DNA of 64,000 nucleotides, from the NCBI RefSeq assembly GCF_910592395.1, contig NC_088310.1, positions 14,517,501-14,581,500 of the forward strand, given 5' to 3'. Positions 45,123 to 58,100 of the stretch are shown here, piece by piece. The notes beneath the pieces are model-generated. The model had not been told where the DNA came from and did no database searches. It saw nothing but the letters and a program-made list of their open reading frames with translations. Both the position numbers and the translations under genes were made by a program. This DNA is from Lineus longissimus. Its lineage: Eukaryota; Nemertea; Pilidiophora; Heteronemertea; Lineidae. Every line of letters begins with the position of its first letter. Positions within the stretch are counted from its first letter, which is position 1.

Positions 45123-47733
45123 CTGTAGTTTCATGAAAATAACACCACTTCAGGATATTCAAGGCCCGGCCTCTTCGCTCGAGTCTATGCACCAGAGGTA
45201 ACCAATGAGTGACTTCGCTGGCCCTTGTGATGGCTCAGCCGAGCTGTCACGGTTACGCTAAACCACTTATTACCGCAGCCCTATTGATTCGAATTGTTGT
45301 GGGCCTACTGGTCGATGAGTGCGCATGTGGAATGACGTAAATGGTAAGGCCACTCGCCGACCGTTTATACAGGTTGTCTCATAAAACTGAAGCACCTTTT
45401 AGATTGATCCAAACCCCCAAAACAAAAAAAGTCCTTATTGAAACTCTGAAGAAAAATCTACAAATGCTTGCATTAGTAAAGCAAAGTGATATTCAGGCAA
45501 TGATAGTAGTCACGAAATTCCGAAGAAAAACGAGGAGCTCATCCTCTGTTTTTCTACAACCCTCTTTTTGATTTAGACTCCCTAGGCCTACGTGGGAGAA
45601 AACAGAATCGAAGTTTCTAGGATTTGTGGTTTTCTTGAGGAATTCTAGGGTCACTTAGGCCTATAAATGAAGCCCCACTGAGGGTACCCACATTGCAGAC
45701 AACCTGTGCGACAATGGATGCTGTAGAGATGCTGAGAAAACGACGCCGGCGCTACACCGTGACAGAAAAACTTGCCTACCTGAGAGACCAGAAGGAGGCA
45801 CTGGTGAACGGTACGGTGCGCAGTATGAGAGAGTTCGCCGCCCACTATAACATCCCCTGGGAGACGTTTAGAAGGTGGAATCTCGAGGACCTCGAGCAGA
45901 AACAAGAAGAAGGGCATGGCCGGAAGAAGACGGTGATGGAGCCCCGTGATCCGTTATGGCAACAGGTTGAGGACCAGCTTTACCAATGGCTGCAGCAGAT
46001 GAGAGAGCGTCGCCACGCAGTCTCCGTTCTCGACATTCAAGATAAGGCGTTGGTGGTGTGGCAAAGCTGGTGGAATGAGTTAGCCCAAGATGTCAGAGAA
46101 GGGATTCAGCATTGTCGCCCTCAGCTATGGGATTTCAACGCATCCATAGGCTGGGTGGAGTGCTTGATGAAGAGACGCCGCGTGTCCCTACGGAAGGTGA
46201 CCAAGAATACAACGACCGTCCCCGCTGATGCTGCTGGAAGGATCCAGACCTTCCGAGATGCGGTTACTGGGAGCATCGATCGTCTTGATATACAGACGCG
46301 GTTCTTCTTTAACATGGACCAAACCTTTGTCCTGTTTGATATGAGAACCATGTACACGGCCAACACCACGGGGGAGAAGGCCATAGACGTCTGATCATCC
46401 AGGTCCAATACTAAGCTGGGATGCACCGTCACCCTCTGCATCGCAGCCTCTGGAGCAAAGTTGCCGGCGCACATCACCTTCCCGAGAAGAGGTTTCGTCC
46501 GGGTGTTTGCAGCCCTCCAAGACAACCCACCAGCAGATGTAAAGATTACCCTATCGGAAATTGGTTGGATGAGGGAGGAAACGGTGCACAACTGGTTAGA
46601 TCAAGTCCTATCACCCTACGTCACCGACAACGAGACCGACCAGTTCCTGTTAAACTTCCGGACGAGAGTCCGCGACATGAGAGGCAGCCTGGATTACGTA
46701 CCTGCTGGTTGCACATCCCTCGTACAACCGTTAGACGTTGCAGTCATGAAGTCCTTCAAATGTCACATACGGCGACAATGGAAATCTTGGAAGAAGGGCC
46801 ACACGGACGAAAGAGGAGACTGCCCTCACATCGGCCTGAGAGACGTGACCAACATCATCAGAGATGCCTGGGATGGTGTTGATGAGGACATTATCGTCAA
46901 CTGATTTGAAGCATCGTTTCGACCAAGGCCAATCGAAGCTGGACCACATGCTATCTTGGAGGAAGAAGAGGAGACTGCCGTGGATGGACCATAGTTCGTG
47001 AATGTAGTCGAGGAGGACATTGTGATGGACTTGAATTGACTTTGGGTGTTGTGAATGATTGTTGGTACGATTCTGAAAGCTGGACAATCTAATAATGTGT
47101 ATCTTTAGCTTTGAAAAAAAATTGAATCGGGATTTGCATCGTTCTTTTTTATTCCTTCACTGATCACTTCGGACAAGACTGTACATTCAGAGGGATGTTC
47201 GGTTTTGTCTCCAGATATGTGACGGACAACTTCTCATTCTTACCAATTTTGCACTGCAAAGTATCTTTGAAAGCCCGAAGCTGGCAAGGGATGATAAGAC
47301 GAGAAGACATGCTCCATTACCTCCCTGAGCAGTACCTCACTTTGAAAGGGCAGGTCAGTCCCTAAAACCAGCAGAAGCCAATATGTCAGTTGGACTTTTT
47401 TCATGGACACCCTGTACACTATCAGCAATTAGCACTGGGACACCCTTTACACTACCAATGACGATTAGTTGAAAATGTTCTGGGACACTCAGTACAAAAG
47501 CCGAAGGCCCGATCCCATTATCCCATTCACAGGAGACCTACGAATCGGTTTCAACAACCCAAACAAGAAGGATTGGACTCGAAACTGAAGCATATTGGAT
47601 ATGAGGCCTGGACAACCCTCTCTGGAATCCCAGCCAATGATCGGCCTTCTCAACAGCTCTGTTCGCCACCCTACGAGTCAGGGGCGGCGACACCGGCTGT
47701 TAATGAAGTGGTGTTATTTTCATGAAACTACAG
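45123..47733 (+). mobile_element. Tigger/pogo-type DNA transposon
   Basis: Perfect 30 bp terminal inverted repeats (45123-45152 and 47704-47733, starting CTGTAGTTTCATG) flanked by TA (45121-45122, 47734-47735). R copy 2 has the empty site cctgcacaTAtgttgcagtg at about 36310, proving the borders and the TA duplication. 2611 bp. Confidence 0.95.
45714..46904 (+). pseudogene. Tigger/pogo-like DDE transposase
   Basis: Start chosen at ATG 45714. The N-terminal region RRRYTVTEKLAYL...FAAHYNIPWETFRRW is a Psq/HTH DNA-binding domain. A CENP-B-type second helix-turn-helix ends in FNASIGWVECLMKRRRVSLRK. The catalytic core has the first Asp in NMDQT. A frameshift lies at 46395-46460. The second frame carries CTSLVQPLDVAVMKSFK, a pogo/Tigger hallmark. 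The usual LLLD motif holding the second catalytic Asp reads FLLNF here, so that Asp is missing or lost in a small deletion. The transposase is inactive. Confidence 0.85.
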
Positions 47734-49317
47734 TATGTTGCAGTGCACTGCATTTGTTCATGTACCGGTATCAGGTGTGTAACTGTAATGTATGATAAAT
47801 AATGTAGGCCCAGTTCATGCAGCTCCTCGCTTTTTTCCGTATCAGCATAGACTGAGAATGGCAGTTTTATTGTTCGTTAAAAATACCTCGCAATTCCAGC
47901 AGACTACTTCGTCGCTTATATTTGTGTACTCTGACCAGTGTCACTATCAAAGGTCTACGATATCCTTGTTCTTGCGAAGCGGTCCGCCATGTTTGTTCAT
48001 CTAGCGTTCGGGTTTGTTTTGATTACGTCGATGACGTTTATAAATACAAAGAGGCTATTCTTATAACAAAGTTTTGTCTGGATTTCAAATTCATGTTATA
48101 TTAATGTGTAATAGATAATTGTGAAGTATTAGGATTATTTCATTCTGATGATTGGGAAGAATTTTTTGCAACACCGTTTTGTGTATAAAATGTACTATGG
48201 CGTTCATGTGTGTTTTGCTCTTCGACTTCGACACAATGACTGAGCAAATTTAACGAGACAGCAAGCCAAAAACGGTACCACTTCCTATGTAAACAAGCTA
48301 CGGGAGTCATTCTATACTATGACTTTTCAAATAACAGTTGTCATGGCCAATTGTACCTAGCAAATCCAGATAAAATACAGAGAAAACTCACCCTGGTTTT
48401 CTGTCAAAATGTCTACCGTACGTAGATGAACTGAGCGCATGAATCTAGGTTTCTCTACATGTCTTTTATCGGCAATATTAATAAGAATTAGACAAATAAC
48501 CCAACAAAACGACATGTTGACATTGAGAACCAAAATATAGGGAAATACCAATTTCTAACTGCTCGTTATGAAAAATTTAGATTGGAACTATGTTTTGTAT
48601 TGTAATGAACGTACACACTCTATATACATTCGCAAAACGGCCATCACATTATCAGCCTCGGCTGCAGTGCCTCAGGGCAATGCCTTATGTGTTGCGCGTT
48701 CAGTACATTACAGAGACAGGTAGGATCAAGGCCATTTTGCCAGTTTTGACCAGACGACAATTTCCAGCTTAAAATCTGCCAATTACTGCCAATTACGGGG
48801 CGTTTAGTCTTTCTGGAGTGAATAGCTTTAAGGAATAGCTCGAAACAAGAGTTCAAAATATTGGTATCCTGGCACATTTCCTGGCCCAGCTACAGCAAAT
48901 TCTGAAGAAAATGCAACTATTTTGCTGGAACTACTTTCGGCCAGATCCAGTACCAACCATAAGCTGAAAATCAAAGCAAAGCCAGCGTAGCTAAAAATAG
49001 ACACAAGGGTCAGTTCTTTCCAGGTTTGCCATATGTACCAAATGAAAGCCAAACTTTATTTGTAAACCTATAACAAATACAAATCTTGTAGATTGTGCGG
49101 AATTGGGATTTTTAAAACTCAATTTTCCTTTTGCTCTGACAAGGCATTTTGCAAATTCAAGAGGCAACATCCATGACATTCAATTTTCAAGATATTTTAT
49201 GGCTTTGTTCTGGAGATATTTGAGATTAAAGTACAATGCACTTTTATGGGTCACATGATACAAACCTAAGTATGAACTGAATCATGTTATTTCAGACGTC
49301 TTTGAACATTCACTTAC

Positions 49318-49399
49318 TTCCTATCTTTGGTTTACATTCTTCCAGGAAAGCTCTGAGTAGCACACTGATGAGATTGTAATCCGTGATCAACATCCGAGC
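49318..49399 (-). CDS. UBR1/UBR2: UBR1/UBR2-type E3 ubiquitin ligase, exon b
   Basis: 82 bp between tttctttcag and GTAAGT. It starts in phase 0 with ARMLITDYNLISVLLRAF and ends in CKPKIG plus one base. It directly continues exon a (…FTVPTL), as in the vertebrate proteins (FT-x-PTLARMLI). No stop or frameshift. It lies 325 bp to the right of R copy 3. Confidence 0.85.
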
Positions 49400-49519
49400 C
49401 TGAAAGAAAACATCGGCAACTTTACCTCAAATACAGGAAATAATATTGGCGAAAGGTTTTATGCGATATATCCTAAAATATCTGAATACTAAATCAGGGA
49501 TCATGCCAAAAATGAAATA

Positions 49520-50540
49520 TCCTGGGGCCATTGTGCTCATTAGTTTAACTTGACTGAAAAATGTGATGTAGCTACAAAAATAGCACCACAAAGTAAGCAA
49601 AACTCCTCAGCCCACACATGCCGAAGGTGACGTAATAGTAAATTTGGCTTAGTGGACTACGCGCAACACTCATGAGACAAAGCTCAAAGTAGTTTGTGAG
49701 AAAAAGGGACCTTCTTGGCTGATGAGCAAAGGTGCGAAAGTACACAATGCAACCATAAGACCATCATATAACTCAATGCTGAAAATTCAAGCATCCAGAA
49801 GCCAATTATGGTCAATTTAACTGACCTTGAAAAGTTGGTCAAATCAAAAACCCGGGTATTATGTGATGTAGTCTCATGAGCAGGGTCCACAGTAAAAATT
49901 TAATGATTTTAGCAAGCATAATTGATGAGATATTAAGCTAGCAGCATTCATTAGAAATGGCCGGAAGTAGTTTTTCACGTGAAGTTTGTCCTGGGACAAA
50001 AATTTTTTGTTTAAAAATTATCAGAAGTGCCAAAAGGCTGAATGGCACCATAAGACCTTCAAACCACCCGAGATGAAAAGCCTAGCCTCAAAAGTTGAGG
50101 AGATATGCTCCGGAAACTGATTACAGTCAATTTACGCTATCTGACACCTGTGACCTTGAAAAGTAGGTCAAATCCAAAACCCGGGTATTATGTGATGTAG
50201 TTTCATGAGCAGAGTCCACAGTAAAAATTTAATGATTTTAACAAGCATAAATGATGAGATATGGCCAAAAGTAGTTTTTCACATGAAATGCTCCCTGTGG
50301 TCAAAAGCGTAGTTCAAAAATCGTGAAAACAGCAGGAAGGCACAATGGCACCATGATCATAAGACCTTCAAACCACCCACAGATTAAAAGCCTAGCCTCA
50401 ATAGCTACAATATGGAGATATGCTCTGGAAACCGATTACGGTCAATTTCGGCTATTCGATCCCTGTGACCTTGAAAAGTAGGTCATATCAAAAACCCCGA
50501 GTATTATGTGATTGTAGTCTCATTACCTTCCACACGCCAC
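49520..50540 (+). repeat. Variant monomer array (three units)
   Basis: Begins near 'ctggggccattgtgctca', similar to the left end of family 2. The half-site cluster TGACCTTGAAAAG...GGTCA recurs at about 49818, 50152 and 50464 (period 312-334 bp), each followed by 'tattatgtgat' and 'ctcatgagcag'. The CTCF-like core is not evident in this variant. The right end is not defined. Confidence 0.55.
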
Positions 50541-52297
50541 ACAAACACCTCTTACTTGTAATATATTATGCAATGTTTTAATTGTATGTAATAAAGGTTG
50601 GCAATTGCGAAGGCAGTTGCCCCCCCCCCCATCAAAGCAAAACGACGTGTTCTTTAGCCCCTTTCACAAAGAACTATATGAAACTTTGGTGCAGAGACTT
50701 GTCTACAAGGACAAACTCATACGGAGGAGACATGAGACATTTCACTACTATTATTTCTCATATATTCATGTTCACACAAACCCAATCATCAGTCAGTCAA
50801 AGTTTGAATATAGCCCAAACACAAAGCATCCTCGAACAAAAGACTGGAACTACCTTCTGTCAGGATTGCCAAGCTGCTGGCGCCCCTACCTTCCCATCCA
50901 GCACTTCCAAGAACAGAATTGATGTTATGTTTGAGTCACATGCTAGCGTGACGTCATTGCACTTTGGATATCAGTGGAGCCCAACAGTACCAACTGCTTA
51001 CGAAAACACACACAATGGTTGCTGCCCGAGCGATGCATTTCTGTTTCAGTGAGAAACCGTGAAAACATTCAGTCCTATTTTGAGCCATTCACTGTGACTC
51101 CAGTTCAACACGTTCTATCCCCATGAGCATGCTTTTAATGCATTTAAAACAAACATGCATGTACAACCTAATCGATTGCTACCTGTTGACAACGTTCAGC
51201 TGGTCACATTGACCTGGAATCGAACTACCAGATTTGTTAATTAATAAACAAAGAGGTGAATTCAAGGCACTCAAGGCAAAAAAGTTGACTGCTAGCACGC
51301 GAGCATCTTTAGCAAGGCCTTATGTCAATTAAGACAATTTGGAATATTGCTTGCGGGACTTAGTGCACGGTAATGATAATAAAACCTATGATATTCAGAG
51401 AGACAAGTATCTTCCCGTCAGTTCTGTACCAATATTTTATTGATATGAGTAAACAATAATGAAATACCGGCATTTGCAACCGCAGGATCGACAATTTTCG
51501 TCAGAGAAAAAAATCACACCAGCCCACTTCAACAATCGATTTATGGCGAATTTCGCACATTCTGGAAATTCTAATGGCATCTCAATCAAATACGATCTAT
51601 TCCCAAACCTCAGAACAAATATCATTGCGCATTCCCGTAATTAATCACCTGAAATAACCAGTTAGATGCGGATCATCGATAGAGTAACCCAGGCAGCCAT
51701 TTGCATGAAACTGTTTGTGTACAATGGGCAAGTGTATATTGCAGGAACACCCTTCTCTGTCGTGACGCCACGGCGCATCATAGTGTAGGACTGCTCCGAT
51801 TGGCTGGGCGAGGCTTGGATCGATCTAATCAGTTTGTTTACGTTTAAGAGGGGTGACAGGTAAAATCAGCTGTTTTTCAAGGATGGTTTTGAAAATATTA
51901 TATTGGGTTCTGTTTGGGGGACATTGAGATTAAAAGCAAAGCTCAAAATGGAAAGTTATTGCCATGAATATAAATTAAAAGAAAAATACAGTAACATTAA
52001 CTATAATTGAATCAACTGTGAACAATACAGCCAATTTATCTCACTCACTCATAGGCCTGCTACTGTAGCTTGGTTTGTTCCCTGAATCTATTGTCTCACA
52101 TCAGGCTAATCATCATGGAATTATGAAGTTCAGTAGTAATCCTTATTTGATATCGAATAAAAGGTATCCAAACTCTGCAAAGTTAGTTCACTTATTTACA
52201 AGATTGTGTCATTACACTTAGTCAGTTCACTTATTTACAAGATTGTGTCATTCCCCCCCCCCCATCACTCTAATTACTCCTCGCCGATGTCCACTCC
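50541..52297. other. Intronic DNA, no gene seen
   Basis: Frames on both strands are short and unlike any family I know. A 36 bp tandem duplication (agttcacttatttacaagat... twice, 52187-52250) and a C-run at 52254-52263 are the only structures. Confidence 0.45.
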
Positions 52298-54109
52298 CTA
52301 ATGCTGAGACATGTCATCTTCACTGTCAGATCCTGATTCCGAGCTGGCAGGCTGTCCCTGTTGTTTGCGTGCATTCCACCTCCGCCAAGCAGCCTTGTAG
52401 TCCTTGTAGCGATGAAAGAACCCAAAGCAGGGCTGCCAACACAGGCCAACATTACATTTCCTGCATTCACAAGTTGATTCTTTTCGCAGTCGCCCACCTC
52501 CTGCACATTTCCTTTTTCCGGTTCTAGTGGAGCAGACAACACACAGCCTGGCTGGATTTTGCTTCTTGGCACCCGGCTTTGGCTTTACCTTTTCCGGAAA
52601 ATGGCGGGCGGTTGGTCGCATTAGGATCCCTGTCCCTGGCAATTCCAGGTCTGCCTCCATGTTCTGGTTGGCATTGGCAGTCTGGACAAGCTCCTTCACT
52701 ACGGACCTTCTAAAGTTTCTTTGGAGGAGAACCGACTTCTGATTGTGCTGACAGTAATCCTTATACAGGATATGTGCGTTCAGTACACTCAATGAAAGCA
52801 TATGGAAAAACGTTTTTTTTCCCCCACTTCAAGCTGCGACGCTGGAACCCACAATATGTCAACATCTTATCACTCCTGTCGACTGCCCCCATCCACTTAT
52901 CATAGTCTAGAATGCTCCTAGGACGACGAACAAGTTCACCTGTGTTGGGATCCCGCTTTGTTGCATTTGCAAACTCCACATCATGAAGAGTTGTGCATAC
53001 ATAGTCAATCTTTCGGTCATGCCATTTTATAATTTGTAATGTGCCATTGGTCATTGCCATGCTCTCATCTTTTGCAAGAACTTTGTTTTTCAGTGTTGTG
53101 GGAACACCACGCCTGTTTTGCCGGAGAGTACCACACGGGCCTGTTTGCCGCTTCAAGAGATCTTGGAAGAGAACTGGTGAGGTATAGTAGTTATCAACAT
53201 ATAGGTTGTGACCTCTATCCAGGTACAAACTCTTAAGCCTCATCACCAGATCATAGAGGATCCCTTTGGGTGAGGGAGCCTGAGCTACCGCGCCGAGTAA
53301 AGGTCGAATTGACAACAATAACCGTTCAGAGAATCGCATACCTTGTATGTTATGATCCCATATCTAATTGGCTTGGCTGGTATGTACACACGGAATCGAA
53401 GATTACCACACCAGGCGATCATGCCCTCATCTAATGACAAATTCTGACCAGGACTGTAGACAGCGGGAAAGGAGGCCCTTAGCATATCGAAGACTGGCCG
53501 AATATTATTGAGCTTATCATACCCATCTTGACCCCTTGGGATTACTCTACTGTTATCATTCAAATGTAGAAATGACATTATGAGAAATCTGTTGCTAATG
53601 CTAGGCATTACTACCCTGAAGAATGGCATTTGTAAAAGTACATCTGTCGACCAATATTCTTGGATATCCTGTTGTTCAATCAGCCCCATACCAATTGTCA
53701 AAGCAATAAATTCTTTCATCTCATTTATGTTTACATGTCTCCACTAATGAAAACGAGAACTTGGTCCCAGGTTGATGGCCTTTTCAGTGGCAAAGAACTG
53801 GGTTGCATATCGGTTGGTTTCCACGACCAGGTGCTCATAAAACCTCTCATCAAGAACGAGATTTAGAAAATCTAGGTAAGAGGAGTCTGGAGCCATGTCT
53901 ACATTGAGTTTTTCCTCACCTGTAAACACTGGGGGCCTTGGGTGAAGATTTCCTCTCCGCCGGAAAACATCATCAAGCCTATCATTCTCGGCTTCTAAAT
54001 CATTTAAATCCACTCCATTTTCATCCTCATCATCTGTAAATCCCCAAAATTCATCATCTGAATCATTAGCAAGAAATATTTTGCGATAAATAGCCTGATT
54101 TTCAGGCAA
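52298..54109 (-). pseudogene. piggyBac transposase (PGBD-like)
   Basis: Read from 54109 leftward: an acidic N-terminus (SDDEFWGFTDDED), an in-frame TAG at 53744-53746, then WRHVNINEMKEFIAL. The catalytic core has SLDEGMIAW (first Asp) and YVDNYYTSP (second Asp); a frameshift at about 53300 lies between them. MGAVDRSDKM (third Asp) follows. A second frameshift at about 52805 falls in an 8-base A-run of the minus strand. The C-terminal cysteine-rich zinc domain has CVVCSTRTGKRK...C-x-C-x2-C...C. About 600 residues in all, normal for piggyBac. TTAA-flanked inverted repeats were not found. Dead, but all three catalytic Asp codons survive. Confidence 0.85.
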
Positions 54110-54246
54110 AACCCCTCAATTCATCAACTTTAGCGATGGGCGCCGCCATTTTTAAAATTCGCGCCGTTCGGATCGTAACTACGGCAAACAAACTCATTTT
54201 CAGCGGTTGTTAGGGAACAAAAACAAACTAGTATTGGGCAATTCGC

Positions 54247-54833
54247 CTAACAGCAAATTGCAGACCATATCCCTGGTGAAAGTATTTTGTCATGTTGAGA
54301 AATTAGGTTTGCACCAGGATATAACCAGATAAATCAGAGGCAAATAACCCTGAATAACCAGCTGAATTAGGTTGTGACAGTAGGTGCATCATAAATACTA
54401 GAATTAGCGATGGTTGTGGGACTGCAACAACTCAGCATATGGATGGTCAGAATCCAGCAGACAACAAGCAAATGTAATCTGAATCTCAACATCTTTCGTA
54501 TCTTTTGATGAGTTTTCTGGTCGAGTGAGGGAAACCAGTTGGCCATCTGATATGGCTGGTGGGGATGAAAGCTCCCAATGTTGGGACGACCAATAATACA
54601 TTGCGTCTCCACAGTATTTATATTATAATACCTCCCTCCATGCACACATGGTTCTGCTGCCAATTTTTTCTTCAAATGATCTAGGTGTCAATCATGCACT
54701 TGTGGGTACTGGCACCACGTAGGTAACTTCTGATCTGATCTTAAGTGGCAGGTTTTTGGTGCTTTGTCCTGGTGCTCATTTTTAAGATGAAAAAACACTA
54801 TCACCAGGGATATGGTCTGCAATTGCTGTTAGG
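54247..54833. repeat. Inverted repeat pair (~42 bp arms), possible MITE
   Basis: cctaacagcaaattgcagac... (54247-54290) and its inverse (54791-54833) match at about 39 of 42 positions and enclose ~500 bp. No clear target duplication flanks it (ttcg / aaag). It lies just upstream of the piggyBac transposase gene but its ends are not TTAA. Confidence 0.5.
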
Positions 54834-54869
54834 AAAGTCACAACCTGGGGATAAAAAATAAATGTGATT

Positions 54870-55140
54870 TAGACTTCGCATTCCTTTGAAGTGTAGGTTG
54901 CAACATCCCAGGCCATTGATGCATGCATGGTCACAACATAGGGGCAACCGGGAATCATGGCAAGGATTTTTACCACCATTCTTTTCAGGTGTAGATTGTG
55001 ATGTGAGGGAAGTGTCTTGATCTCTACATAAAATTCCTTCGACATGGTGCAACAAACCAGTCCAGTAGATATATACATGGTCATAGCATACGGCATCGAG
55101 ACAACCAGTATGCAAGGTTACGGCCAGGCCCAAGGGGTAT
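54870..55140. repeat. Diverged tandem duplication (~145 bp)
   Basis: Two related segments ('gcaacatcccaggccattga', 'catggtcacaacatagg', 'gacaaccagtatgcaagg' and counterparts). Minus-strand frames show a weak repeated pattern, but no family can be supported. Confidence 0.35.
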
Positions 55141-58100
55141 GACCGATCAGCACTAAGAGTAAAAACGTAAAATGCAATAATATCTTTTTAAACTAACTGC
55201 CACAGTAGGTTTATTTATTCAGTCTTTTTGAAGTAAAAGTATTACAGTGAAAAGAACGAAATACGGCTGGAATATTATACTGGTTTGTCTTCGGACGGCA
55301 AATTCAGAACTGCACCGATGTCAAGGTTAAGACGGTTATACGACTTTGCCTCATCAGCTCCTCGTGGTCAAGGCTCCTATATCCGTGACTGATGCGGTCG
55401 CAGAACAGAACAGATGCTGATCATCCCCGTCACTGCGTCAGGCTGTAAAACAGAGCGAGGAAATATTTTAACTTCACCAGAAGTTTTATCATTCATTATT
55501 CAGACCAACAGACACTGACTACCTGCTAATAGTCTATGAATTTCATTGTCATAATTCAGAACAAACACTTATCACCTTTGCTGACAATACTTTCAGAAGG
55601 TGTGTACATTCGTGTGTCCATTTACACTGCACGTGTATATGTGCTTTAATGTACATTTCTACAGGAGTGAGCAGGATGTACAGAAAAACGATCTCCAAAA
55701 CTGTTGCTTTCAGTTAAGCGAGGTTTTAGCAATTATTTTCAGTGAAGGTATATCTCATGTGTAGAGTCTGGGTGATTTTGAGACATTCTTAGGTGTTTAA
55801 GGCGCACAGTTTGATGAAACTTGCCCGAATTCGTAATTTTTTTGATGAATGTATATCCGCCATTGCGGGGATCTGGAAACTTTCGGATGACAAGTTTGCC
55901 TCAAAAGATGGACGTGCTCCCTATAATCACCCAAACTAACAGCGAATATATATTCTTAAGATCCTTTTCTTGACCTCTGATGAGTTAATTTTGTCTGATG
56001 CAGTGTTTCAACACAAATTTGAGGGCGATTACAATCACGAAAAAATCACACTCACCCAGTCTAGAATGCGTAGACGAAATGTCTGTTGGCTCTTCCATGT
56101 AGTGGGTATCCTCCCACCTGTTCAGGTCGGGACAGATCAACGTTGAGCAACTTGCCTTATCGGTAAAAACGCGGGAGGCAGTGCTATTACCGGAACGGTT
56201 CAGAACCGGCGATTTTCATCAAAAATCACCCGAAAACTAAAAAAAGTAAGCTACGGCTGCAAAAATAAAGTACACGTTGTTCGTTAGCAGGTTATGAAAC
56301 ATAACCTAACCAAATTTCAGGTCGTTCCGTGCGGCAGTTTCGGAGATACGTGTCAAAAACCACATCCCTCGGGTCCTGGCGATCGGCTCAGTAAAAACAA
56401 TAGACCATATCCACGGAGTTGTGGATATGGTCTTAATATCAAGACGTACCGCGATACATTAGTACTTCCTGTCAAATAAATGCGAGCTAATGATCATTCT
56501 AATCTCTGATTGGTTGAAATAAATTATCATGATGTACCGCACGTGTCTAAACGGATCTAGACGGGAACGGCAGTGTATTGTGCACATTAGACCAACGTAT
56601 GTACGCGGGACTAGCACATGGCGATGTGCATAGTGTGCGCGTATTGATACGGGACCGGCAGTGGATTTAAACTTATTAGGTACCGTATGCAGACGGGACC
56701 GGCGCTACGAAGGTTAAAGTAACAGTCAGTTTTTTTATAACGGTATATTTGTTCTTCTTCTGGTTCATCAGTAAACTATTTTTCTGGACGTGTTTGATGC
56801 TTTCCCAACTTGTTTTAGCTCTTATATTTAAGAGAAAAATGCGTTATTCGTTATTTTCAGTTCACGCAAGTCCTGGTATGAAAGACCTTTCCCACCACGT
56901 GAGTGCACATCGTATGTATGCTCCTCATGCGCCACCTGTATGACTCGAGGAATAGAGAAGGGAAACCTCGATGTCTAAGAGAACACGTGGACATACAGGC
57001 CATTGCGAACCGGACAAATGATTGGCTTCACCCCGGTCTTACCAGCCGTTACTAACCTGAGTGACTTTTATCAGAACAAAAAAACGCAAAAACAACAACC
57101 ACAACAATAGAAACACTCAGTCGAGTTGCTATCTAAGGGCCCCTGAATTGGGCACACCACGATTTGCTACTGGTGTAGCTGGGAAAAACGAACTATCTGA
57201 TGAGTGTACCCCATAGCCTTTTCGCATCCACCAAAATGATGAAACCTCAGCATTCTCTGACGTTACTATTGTCCATTCAACCAAAATACATCAACATAAT
57301 TGTCATAAATTGCTGATAAAAACAATTGTTTCATCATTTCCATCGCCACGGTTTGCTCTCATTGGCGCATTTATCCAACAGAACCACCAAATGACGTAAC
57401 GTTTCAACCCAAATCTTGACACTAGCGGCACTGATTTGGTTCCTTACAATTAAATTTTAATTTCGTCACTGTGCACGTTTGGTTTCAACCCCTCAGTTCT
57501 CCGTTGGTATGGATCTCACGACTGTCATCTATCTTGGATTGAGTGTGGGACGGAGTTCAACAATCCAACTAGAACTGAGATTTCACAGGAGCACCTGTGA
57601 ATTCATGACTCCAGGGTTGTTTTGAGGGCGATATCGTAAGAGTTGGTCTTGAGTATGGGAACCTGAAGGTCCGTGAGGCACCTGAGGAGAGAAGACCAGT
57701 TGAACGATGGGATCTGTTCATGGAGAAGAAGTGTTGAGTGGCTTTGTATCGTGTATTCTTGCTGGTGGTTGAAGGAACACTACTATTGATCTCATTATAT
57801 GAATACCATTTAATTACAAACAAGTGAAAACAGATCATATCATATTCCTGGGCATAAAATAAATTAGGAGTGCGGGAACAACGTTTTTTTAGCAGGAGGA
57901 AAGCGAGAACATTTTGCGCCGTCGTATTCCGATTTGACTGGTTAGTGGTGAAATCTGCTTTTTACTTTTGCAAATTAACATATTTGTTTTTCTAGTTCTA
58001 ACGTTGTCTGAATTAAAGATGCTTTCCCAATGCTTGACTGGTCTGGCAAGAGGCATTGCCAGGAAAACATGACGTCATTTTGGCCATTCTTCTTACCGCA

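Larger units (their letters stand above)
43758..48992 (+). mobile_element. Large Helentron-like element R, copy 3 (5'-truncated, split by Tigger)
   Basis: Aligned to R copies 1 and 2 from 'aaattttcatgtagaaacaa' onward; ends GCCAGCGTAGCT before an A-run, like copy 1. Insertions relative to the other copies: a fold-back-containing segment (about 44310-45010) and the Tigger element (45123-47733). Confidence 0.65.

Noticed and set aside
50582-51052. 156-codon plus-strand open frame
   Set aside because: No recognisable motif, an overlapping frame of similar length, and nearby repeats; likely chance.
54801-55133. Minus-strand frame with a YIYWT word, suggesting an LDL-receptor class B repeat
   Set aside because: The spacing of the hallmark residues does not fit the YWTD repeat and the sequence is a low-information tandem duplication.
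57569-57838. 89-codon minus-strand frame
   Set aside because: No motif, no splice or promoter context, no related copy in the window.
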